From an uncultured bacterium (GTDB lineage: Bacteria > Desulfobacterota > Desulfobulbia > Desulfobulbales > Desulfobulbaceae), in assembly GCA_903842475.1 (NCBI GenBank), contig CAIMMA010000591.1, forward strand, positions 1 through 10,600: a stretch of DNA of 10,600 nucleotides. The letters run 5' to 3'. The notes below the pieces were generated by a model that searched no databases, was not told the origin of the DNA, and saw nothing but the letters and a program-made list of their open reading frames with translations. The translations under genes were made by a program, and so were the position numbers. Below, one piece after another: positions 5,220-10,600 of this stretch; the first letter of the stretch is position 1; every line of letters starts with the position of its first letter.

Positions 5220-7058
5220 TTAGCCGCGAAATGTCGGCACCCCCTCGCCACCGTCCCTGATGGGCAACAGGACCGTGAAGGTCGCGCCCTCACCTGGTCG
5301 GCTGTCGACCCGAATCTCTCCCTGGTGCTGCTTGACGATGCCGTAACTGACCGACAAGCCCAAGCCGGTTCCCTTGACCTCGGGTTTGGTGGTGTAAAAG
5401 GGTTGAAAAACTTGCCCCATCTGCTCTGGTTTGATCCCGATACCGTTGTCCCTGATCGCCACCGCCACCTGCTCGTCATCGAGCTGGCGGGTGCTGACCG
5501 TGATGGTACCGCCGACCCGGTGGCAGGCATCGGCCGCATTCGCCAGGAGGTTGAGAAAAACCTGTTTGATCTGATCAGGAACCGCCAGAATCTGCGGCAA
5601 CCCCTCGCAATAATCGAGTTCCACGGATATCCGCTTGCCTTTGAAATCGCTTTTGTACAACAGCAGGACGGAATTCAGGGATTTATGGACATCGACCACC
5701 ATTTTTTTACCGGCGGACGGGCGATTGAAATCCTGGAGATTACGGATCAGATCTTTGATGCGGTCGCTCTCGCCAATGGCCGCTTCAAGCAGTTGCCGGT
5801 CTTCCTCGTCCAGAATCGCCCGCTTCCGCAACCCTTTGAGAATCGACAGAATACCTTGCAGGGGGTTGTTGAACTCGTGGGCAATGGAGGCGGACAGCTT
5901 ACCGATGGCCGAAAGCTTTTCCGCGTGCAGCACCTGCTTCTGGGTTTCCTGGAGCTCCAGAGTCCGTTGCTCCACCCGCCGTTCCAACTCGTCGTTGATG
6001 GCCTGGAGCTGCTCCTGGATCCGCATGAGTTCGGAGATATCCCGAAACACCCCGACCACCTTGCTGAACTCGCTCCCCTGGCGGGCAAACGGGTGAATGG
6101 AAACCACCACCGGAAAACACTCGCCGGATTTCCGCTGCAGGGTCATGTCAAAAGACTGCATCACCTGCCCCAGACGAAGCCGTTTGACCCGGCCGGGGAG
6201 CATGTCGGCATTGCCGGCCGGGTAAATCAGGGCGATCGATTGGCCGACCGCCTCCTCCTGCCGATAGCCGAACAGCTTTTCCGCTCCGCTGCTGAAGATT
6301 TCGATGCGGGCATCGTCCTGTTCCAGACGGCAGACAATCAGGCCGATGCTGTCCAGAGCCTGGTAGATGGAAGTCAGGTTTTCCGCCTGATCCCTGAGCC
6401 GGATGTTGGCCGCCTCCAACTGGCCGGTTCGTTGCCGAACAAGCTCCTCCAGCTGATACCGGTAATGCTCACGCTCGGAATTGAGCTGCCGGAACTCGGT
6501 GACATCGAACATTGTGACCCGGCCCAAACGCTCGCCCTGAGGCGAGGCAAACGAACCGCCTTCAAGGTAGAGATGCCTTTCGCCCCTGGCCACTCCAGGC
6601 ACCCGCCCTGGCATCTTGATTTCGCCGGCGACCTTGTTATCCGACGAAAAAATCCGTTCCAGAAACAAGGCGAAACGCTCATGAGCGGTCGCCGCAACGA
6701 AGGCGACAAAACGTCGATCAAGCAGCCGGGATCGATCGATGCCGAGCAGCGCGGCGCCGGCATGGTTTATTTCCCGGATCCGGCCGGCACCATCGACAAT
6801 ACAATATCCCACCGGGGCGTAATCGTAGAGGTCGTAGTACTTGCGCAGCGCTGCTTCTGCCTCGACCCGCGCCTGCCGGTGCTCCTCGACCTGCTTTTCC
6901 AGCTCAAACTGGCGCGCCTGCAGCTCGCCCAACAGCCGCTCGGGTTGTGCATCTGCTCGCGACTCGACCGCTCCCGGCGCACCTTGATCGTCGGGCTGAC
7001 AGGCAGAACGAGCAATAGACGTATTCGAGGCTGATTCCAGGCTTTTCCCGGGAGTCAT
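5220..7058 (-). CDS. Soluble PAS-PAS sensor histidine kinase
   Basis: A 612-residue sensor kinase with no membrane segment or signal peptide, so it senses a cytoplasmic cue. After a low-complexity N-terminus and a coiled coil (about 40-75) come PAS domain 1 (about 75-190, YDYAPVGYCIVD), a linker coiled coil, and PAS domain 2 (about 228-350, ending VVGVFRDISEL). A third coiled coil precedes HisKA, with the phospho-accepting H394 in SIAHEFNNPLQGIL. The HATPase domain shows the N-box (QVFLNLLANAADA, about 499-511), DNGIGI (537-542), PFYTTK and GTGLGLSVSYG (563-573). All catalytic boxes are intact. The start at 7058 has GGAG seven bases upstream; the alternative ATG at 7091 has no ribosome site. 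First gene of the operon with the REC-PAS-LuxR regulator. The ligand cannot be told from sequence. Confidence 0.92.
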   Translation of the reverse strand: MTPGKSLESASNTSIARSACQPDDQGAPGAVESRADAQPERLLGELQARQFELEKQVEEHRQARVEAEAALRKYYDLYDYAPVGYCIVDGAGRIREINHAGAALLGIDRSRLLDRRFVAFVAATAHERFALFLERIFSSDNKVAGEIKMPGRVPGVARGERHLYLEGGSFASPQGERLGRVTMFDVTEFRQLNSEREHYRYQLEELVRQRTGQLEAANIRLRDQAENLTSIYQALDSIGLIVCRLEQDDARIEIFSSGAEKLFGYRQEEAVGQSIALIYPAGNADMLPGRVKRLRLGQVMQSFDMTLQRKSGECFPVVVSIHPFARQGSEFSKVVGVFRDISELMRIQEQLQAINDELERRVEQRTLELQETQKQVLHAEKLSAIGKLSASIAHEFNNPLQGILSILKGLRKRAILDEEDRQLLEAAIGESDRIKDLIRNLQDFNRPSAGKKMVVDVHKSLNSVLLLYKSDFKGKRISVELDYCEGLPQILAVPDQIKQVFLNLLANAADACHRVGGTITVSTRQLDDEQVAVAIRDNGIGIKPEQMGQVFQPFYTTKPEVKGTGLGLSVSYGIVKQHQGEIRVDSRPGEGATFTVLLPIRDGGEGVPTFRG

Positions 7059-7201
7059 CGAGGCACTCCGCAGGACTGCCCACAGGAGCATTGCCGGGGA
7101 CGACGATTTTCTCGGGGGGCTTGCTCTCCGGAATCGATCATGCGCTCCTCCCTTTGCCTCATTCGGTGCGGTGGGGATCAGGCCAACGGTTTTTCCATTT
7201 C

Positions 7202-7214
7202 AATTATGATAATT
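7202..7214. promoter_or_regulatory. 13-bp AT palindrome near the kinase promoter
   Basis: AATTATGATAATT is a perfect 6-1-6 palindrome lying just downstream of the candidate -10 box for the kinase operon, close to where transcription would start. It could be a repressor site. The GATAATT half is vaguely Fur-like, but AT-rich palindromes also arise by chance. Confidence 0.25.
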
Positions 7215-7217
7215 ACA

Positions 7218-7246
7218 TTTATACAATTTCAAAACAAGAAATGCAA
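7218..7246 (-). promoter_or_regulatory. Candidate promoter for the two-component operon
   Basis: In the AT-rich patch upstream of the kinase, the minus strand carries TTGCAT (7241-7246), a 17-base spacer, then TATAAA (7218-7223; 5 of 6 matches to the -10 consensus). This would leave a leader of about 150 bases before the ATG at 7058. The -35 match is weak. The AT-rich patch (about 7195-7265) stands out from the GC-rich surroundings, which supports a promoter here. Confidence 0.4.
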
Positions 7247-7344
7247 ACAAGCAACCATTGACAATCAGCGACTGCCCTTGTCTAGCAACGGAAGTGGAGC
7301 CCTGGCCGGCACCCCTGTGACGGAGACCGGGCCCAGCCGGCAAC

Positions 7345-7707
7345 TCAATAACAGGGTCGGTCGACGTAGCGGGAATACAGGTACCGACCGTATTCGTCGG
7401 TATAATTATAGGTGTCTCGACAGATTCGTTGTGGAGGAGGGGGAGGCGGAGGCGGGGCCGACATCTGGGTCAGCGCCAACACCCCGAGGACGCCGCCGAC
7501 AACGGCCAACGGCACGATCCAATCGTTATCGTGATGGCTATACCCATACCCATGGTTATACCCGTACCCATGACCAGACCCCGAATAACCGTAGGGGCGT
7601 GATCCGTAAGGGGCCGGGGAGTACCCCTGGCGGTATCCGTGGGATTGACCAAAACCGGTGGCGGGCACAAGCAGCGTGAACAGTACAAAAGCAATTATTG
7701 TCCGCAT
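7345..7707 (-). CDS. Small exported Tyr/Gly/His-rich protein with polyproline linker
   Basis: A 120-residue protein of unknown function. It starts with a signal peptide (MRTIIAFVLFTLLVPATGFG, cleavage near 20-21). Next is a low-complexity region rich in Tyr, Gly and His (21-61, with HGYGYNHGYGYSHH). One hydrophobic segment follows (WIVPLAVVGGVLGVLALTQM, 63-82, with a GGxxG pattern), then eight consecutive prolines (85-92). The C-terminal module, RICRDTYNYTDEYGRYLYSR and VDRPC, has two cysteines (C96, C119) that could form a disulfide outside the cytoplasm. The start at 7707 is chosen because it begins the signal peptide; the frame is open to 7800. The gene is divergent from the DUF4149-LysE pair. 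It might be an envelope or metal-binding protein, since His-rich tails often bind metal, but that is inference. Confidence 0.75.
   Translation of the reverse strand: MRTIIAFVLFTLLVPATGFGQSHGYRQGYSPAPYGSRPYGYSGSGHGYGYNHGYGYSHHDNDWIVPLAVVGGVLGVLALTQMSAPPPPPPPPQRICRDTYNYTDEYGRYLYSRYVDRPCY
7538..7573. repeat. Two tandem 18-bp units in the Tyr/Gly/His-rich gene
   Basis: Bases 7538-7555 and 7556-7573 are adjacent 18-base units matching at 15 of 18 positions. They encode the doubled HGYGYN/HGYGYS-like motif. This shows how the low-complexity region probably grew, by unit duplication. Confidence 0.6.
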
Positions 7708-7731
7708 GGCTTCTCTCTGGCAGCTTCTTAA

Positions 7732-7760
7732 TTGTCTGGAACGGGAAAACAAGCTATACA
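7732..7760 (+). promoter_or_regulatory. Candidate promoter for the DUF4149-LysE operon
   Basis: TTGTCT (7732-7737) and TATACA (7755-7760) are separated by exactly 17 bases, and each matches 4 of 6 positions of the sigma-70 consensus. The site lies in the divergent intergenic region, about 93 bases before the DUF4149 start codon. Support is by consensus and position only. Confidence 0.35.
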
Positions 7761-7852
7761 CTAATCGCTCCCCCCATGATAAGCTAGCCCCTGCTGACAA
7801 GAATTACACGCCAGCATTGAGGCCCCGTTCAATCTGTCGGAGAACTATCCCC

Positions 7853-8371
7853 ATGCATCCCATCACCCTGGTCTACAACCTTGCGGTCAGCTGCTGGCTG
7901 GGAGGAGCGGCGCTCTTCACCTTCCTGCTCACCCCCCTCCTCTTTGCCTCGTATGCACGGGATGCCGCCGGTGCTATCGTCGGCGTGCTGTTTCCCGGAT
8001 ATTTCCGCTGGGGATTGGCCTGCGGGGCCGTGGCCCTGCTCTGCCAGTTGATCAACCGGGGCCGATTCGCCCTGGCATCCCTGGCCATCATCACGGTGAT
8101 GCTGGCGCTCACCGCCACCCAGGCCTTTGTCCTAGAACCACGGGCCGCGGCGCTGAAACGATCCATCCCCTCCTTCGAAACCACACCCGCCGACAACCCG
8201 CACCGCGCCCAGTTCCGGAAACTGCATGGCCTGTCGATGGCCGCCAACCTGGCAGTGATTGCCGGCGGAGTGGCGCTGGTGATCCTCGCCTCACCCGTGG
8301 GACCGGCAACCGGACCGCGGCACACCGGCCCCGAACCCCATCCGACCCAGACCATAGCGCCGCCCCAATGA
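7853..8371 (+). CDS. DUF4149-family integral membrane protein
   Basis: A 172-residue protein with about four membrane segments: roughly residues 5-28 (LVYNLAVSCWLGGAALFTFL), 41-64, 71-92 and 134-155. A W-x-G-G-A-x-x-F pattern in the first helix and an F-R-K-L-H-G-L-S-x-x-x-N-L motif before the last helix (about 123-135) are characteristic of the DUF4149/TMEM205-like family, whose function is not established. The last 20 or so residues are a Pro/Thr-rich cytoplasmic or periplasmic tail. The start at 7853 is the first ATG before helix 1; the GGAG upstream is rather far (10 bases), so initiation may be modest. The stop overlaps the next start as ATGA, so it is translationally coupled to the LysE-family exporter. 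Confidence 0.8.
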   Translation: MHPITLVYNLAVSCWLGGAALFTFLLTPLLFASYARDAAGAIVGVLFPGYFRWGLACGAVALLCQLINRGRFALASLAIITVMLALTATQAFVLEPRAAALKRSIPSFETTPADNPHRAQFRKLHGLSMAANLAVIAGGVALVILASPVGPATGPRHTGPEPHPTQTIAPPQ

Positions 8372-9003
8372 GCCTCGCCCTGCTCTCCATCTTTGCTTCG
8401 TCGTTTGTGATCGCCTTTTCCGGCGCCATGATGCCCGGGCCATTGCTGACCGTCACCATCAGCGAAAGTACGCGGCGCGGCGCCATCGCCGGCCCCTTGA
8501 TGATCTTCGGCCATGGCCTGCTCGAACTGCTGCTGATCGCGGCCCTGCTCTCCGGATTTGCAACAATCCTCCACCGCAACGAGGTGTTCATCACCATCGC
8601 CCTGCTCGGCGGGGCCACCCTGTTCTGGATGGCGACCTCCATGCTCAAAGGCCTCCCCACCCTGCGCCTGACCCTTGAAACATCGACCGAAAAACAGCGG
8701 AACCTGGTGCTCGCCGGAGCGGTGCTGAGCATCGCCAACCCCTATTGGCTGATCTGGTGGGCTTCCATCGGGATGGGCTACATCATGCATTCGGCGCGGC
8801 TGGGCTTCCTGGGCGTGGCCTCGTTTTTCCTTGGCCACATCCTGGCCGATCTGTTGTGGTACACCTTGATTTCCCTCGGGATCGCCAGAGGCCGGCGGCT
8901 GTTCAGCGACGCCAGCTACCGGCGGATGATCGGCGGCTGTGCGGTTTTCCTGCTCTGCTTTTCCTGCTATTTTTTCTACAGCGGCATCGAAAAACTGGTG
9001 TAA
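8368..9003 (+). CDS. LysE/RhtB-family exporter
   Basis: A 211-residue inner-membrane transporter of the LysE superfamily, which exports amino acids or other small solutes, usually driven by proton motive force. About six hydrophobic segments are visible. The family signature lies at the end of the first helix (SGAMMPGPLLTVTISES, with the P-G-P at 23-25). The central asparagine-proline motif is NPYWLIWW (124-131), where amino-acid exporters often have NPK. The change from K to Y suggests a branch distinct from classical RhtB or LysE, so the substrate cannot be named. Initiation uses the ATG of the ATGA overlap with the DUF4149 gene, so production is likely coupled to it. Length is normal for the family. 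Confidence 0.85.
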   Translation: MSLALLSIFASSFVIAFSGAMMPGPLLTVTISESTRRGAIAGPLMIFGHGLLELLLIAALLSGFATILHRNEVFITIALLGGATLFWMATSMLKGLPTLRLTLETSTEKQRNLVLAGAVLSIANPYWLIWWASIGMGYIMHSARLGFLGVASFFLGHILADLLWYTLISLGIARGRRLFSDASYRRMIGGCAVFLLCFSCYFFYSGIEKLV

Positions 9004-9096
9004 CCAGGTCGCATTTCGCGGCAGGCAAGGACCGAGGCACCCGGGCGCCACAGTGCAGGCATTTATCCTTCAACCATTATTTTCAGGAGATTCCAG

Positions 9097-10254
9097 ATGC
9101 TCAAATTCGACTTCTACAACCCGACCCGCATCGTTTTCGGCAAGGACCGGCTCAAGGAACTCAACAACCTGATAGCCGCCGACGCCAAGGTCCTGGTGCT
9201 TTACGGCGGGGGCAGCGTGAAAAAATACGGCACCCTGGACAAGGTGCGGCAGGCCCTGGGCGAACGCAAGATCGTTGAATTCGGCGGCATCGAGCCCAAC
9301 CCCCGCTACTCTACCCTGATGCGGGCGGTAGAAGTGGTGCGCCGCGAAGCCGTTGATTTCCTCCTGGCCGTCGGCGGCGGCTCGGTGATGGACGGCACCA
9401 AGTTCATCACGCTTGCGGCCGCCTACGACGGCAATGCCGAAGACCTGCTCCGCTGCGGCTTCAAACCGGTGCCGGTAACCTCGGCTCGGCCCATCGGCAC
9501 GGTGGTCACCCTGCCGGCAACCGGTTCGGAAATGAATTCAGGCGGGGTCATCAGCCACCAGGGCGGAAAATACCCGGTGTTCAGCCCGCTGGCGTTCCCC
9601 CGGTTCTCCATCCTCGACCCCACCCTGACCTACTCCCTGCCGCCGACCCAGGTGGCCAACGGCGTCATCGACACCTTCATCCACACGGTGGAGCAGTATG
9701 TCACCGTCCCCGCGGAAGGGCGGTTTCAGGACCGGACCGCGGAGGGCATCCTGCGAACCCTGATCGAAATCGGCCGAACCACCATCGATCATCCCACCGA
9801 TTTCGATGCCCGCGCCAACCTGATGTGGTGCGCCACCAACGCCCTCAACGGCCTGATCGGCGCCGGGGTGCCCCAGGACTGGACCACCCATATGATCGGC
9901 CATGAACTCACCGCCATGTTCGGTATCGATCATGCCAAGACCCTGGCGATTCTGCAGCCGGCGGTATGGACCGTGCGTAAGGAACAGAAACGGGCCAAAC
10001 TGCTGCAGTATGCCGAACGGGTCTGGGATCTCTCCACCGGAGAGGAGACTGGACGAATCGACCGGGCCATTGCCAACACCAGGGCATTTTTCGAAGGCCT
10101 CGGCGTGCCCACCCGACTCGGTGACTACGGGGTGAGCGCGGACAAGCTCGACGACCTCGTGGCCGCCCTGGAACAACACGGCATGACCCGCCTGGGAGAA
10201 ACAGGGGAAGTCACCCTGGAAGTGAGCCGGGCAATCCTCAAAGAGGCGCTCTAG
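9097..10254 (+). CDS. yqhD: Iron/zinc-type alcohol dehydrogenase, YqhD-like NADPH-dependent aldehyde reductase
   Basis: A 385-residue group III (Fe-ADH superfamily) dehydrogenase, closely resembling E. coli YqhD along its length. YqhD reduces short-chain and toxic aldehydes with NADPH and uses zinc. The Rossmann part includes YGGGSVKK (36-43) and AVGGGSVMDGTKF (91-103). The YGGGSVKK segment is typical of the NADPH-preferring YqhD/BdhA branch. Metal ligands corresponding to YqhD D194, H198, H267 and H281 are present as D192, H196, H265 and H279 (in VIDTFIHTVEQY and THMIGHELTAMFGIDHA). The start at 9097 follows AGGAG. A 93-base gap separates it from the LysE-family gene, so it may have its own promoter or be read through. 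Likely role: cytoplasmic aldehyde detoxification or alcohol formation during fermentation. Confidence 0.95.
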   Translation: MLKFDFYNPTRIVFGKDRLKELNNLIAADAKVLVLYGGGSVKKYGTLDKVRQALGERKIVEFGGIEPNPRYSTLMRAVEVVRREAVDFLLAVGGGSVMDGTKFITLAAAYDGNAEDLLRCGFKPVPVTSARPIGTVVTLPATGSEMNSGGVISHQGGKYPVFSPLAFPRFSILDPTLTYSLPPTQVANGVIDTFIHTVEQYVTVPAEGRFQDRTAEGILRTLIEIGRTTIDHPTDFDARANLMWCATNALNGLIGAGVPQDWTTHMIGHELTAMFGIDHAKTLAILQPAVWTVRKEQKRAKLLQYAERVWDLSTGEETGRIDRAIANTRAFFEGLGVPTRLGDYGVSADKLDDLVAALEQHGMTRLGETGEVTLEVSRAILKEAL

Positions 10255-10322
10255 CCCCTGCACCGAACGGTTCAGCCGGACAGGATGGCAAGACTCCGCC
10301 CGGCAATCTGCCGTGCAAACCC

Positions 10323-10358
10323 GGCACCGGCGGCGGCCAAAAAACGTCGCCGGTTGCC
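10323..10358. other. Strong stem-loop between yqhD-like and nitroreductase genes
   Basis: GGCACCGGCGGCG (10323-10335) pairs with CGTCGCCGGTTGCC (10345-10358) with one bulged T (10354 or 10355) and one G-T pair, around a loop containing six A residues. No T-run follows, so it is not a classic intrinsic terminator. It may be a processing or leader structure just upstream of the nitroreductase ribosome site. Confidence 0.4.
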
Positions 10359-10376
10359 TCGCTCCCCAGGAGATGC

Positions 10377-10600
10377 ATGCAATTCACCCAGTTGATCAAC
10401 ATCCGACAAAGCGTGCGCAGTTATACCGACCAACCGGTTGCAGCCGAAAAGATGGCTTTATTGATCGAGGCCGTTCGCCTCGCCCCGTCGGCGAGCAATT
10501 CGCAACCCTGGAAACTGATCATCGTCGATGACCCGAACCTGAAAAACCAGGTAGCCAACGCAACCTTCAGCACACTGATTTCGTTTAACAAATTTGTGCC
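10377..10600 (+). CDS. Nitroreductase-family flavoprotein, N-terminal part (runs off window)
   Basis: The first 74 residues of an FMN-dependent oxidoreductase of the nitroreductase superfamily; such enzymes act on nitroaromatics, quinones, flavins or halogenated compounds. The opening FTQLINIRQSVRSYTDQPV matches the classic (R/I)-R-x-S-(V/I)-R-x-(Y/F) flavin-phosphate-binding start. LAPSASNSQPWKLIIVDD (35-52) is the conserved A-P-S-(A/G)-x-N-x-Q-P-W segment of the family. The ATG at 10377 follows AGGAG with normal spacing; the ATG at 10373 is in another frame. The remainder is outside the window, so subfamily and substrate stay open. It lies 122 bases after the yqhD-like gene in the same direction. 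Confidence 0.9.
   Translation, partial: MQFTQLINIRQSVRSYTDQPVAAEKMALLIEAVRLAPSASNSQPWKLIIVDDPNLKNQVANATFSTLISFNKFV

Noticed and set aside
5325..7034. A 569-codon open frame on the plus strand
   Set aside because: It lies entirely opposite the histidine kinase, whose frame carries every expected catalytic box. The antisense product has no recognisable domain; long antisense frames are common in GC-rich genes.
7202..7214. Possible Fur box
   Set aside because: Only a 13-bp AT palindrome is present. It does not match the 19-bp GATAAT-type consensus well, and no iron-related gene is adjacent. It is kept only as an unspecified palindrome.
7538..7573. CRISPR-like or regulatory tandem repeat
   Set aside because: The units are adjacent without spacers, lie in frame inside a coding region, and simply encode the repeated HGYGY motif.
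7873..9051. A 392-codon open frame on the minus strand
   Set aside because: It is antisense to the DUF4149 and LysE-family genes, both with clear membrane topology and family motifs. Its product is Gln/Gly/Ala-rich and unlike any known family.

Overview
The window looks like a chromosomal segment from a Gram-negative, probably anaerobic bacterium. A deltaproteobacterium (Desulfobacterota, perhaps Desulfobulbales-like) is my best guess. The guess rests on gene content: an AmmeMemoRadiSam radical SAM enzyme, a soluble PAS histidine kinase paired with a REC-PAS-LuxR regulator, a YqhD-type alcohol dehydrogenase and a UspA protein, in moderately GC-rich coding sequence. No rRNA or tRNA gene, CRISPR array, transposase or phage gene is visible.

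Bases 1-1500 form an AT-richer accessory stretch. A relBE-type toxin-antitoxin pair lies on the minus strand, and its RelE runs off the left edge. A gene-poor gap follows, holding a decayed fragment of a universal stress gene and a short palindromic interspersed repeat. Next, on the plus strand, comes an MNT nucleotidyltransferase antitoxin followed by its HEPN partner. The HEPN frame is broken by a single in-frame TAA. The usp fragment and the intact usp gene carry a 49-base direct repeat (46/49 identical) that brackets the MNT-HEPN cassette.

Bases 1540-3830 are on the minus strand: an ATP-binding-type universal stress protein, then a two-gene unit (a 120-residue protein of unknown function followed by amrS). 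Bases 3830-7060 hold a minus-strand two-component operon. The cytoplasmic PAS-PAS-HisKA-HATPase kinase is transcribed first, then the REC-PAS-LuxR response regulator.

From 7345 to the right edge are metabolic and envelope genes. A small secreted or membrane Tyr/Gly/His-rich protein on the minus strand diverges from a plus-strand DUF4149 membrane protein. That gene is translationally coupled (ATGA) to a LysE/RhtB-family exporter. A YqhD-like NADPH-dependent aldehyde reductase follows, then the start of a nitroreductase-family flavoenzyme that runs off the right edge.

I found no clearly novel system. The items most worth following up are the nonsense-broken HEPN toxin beside an intact MNT antitoxin, the usp remnant and its direct repeat around that cassette, and the unknown protein paired with amrS.
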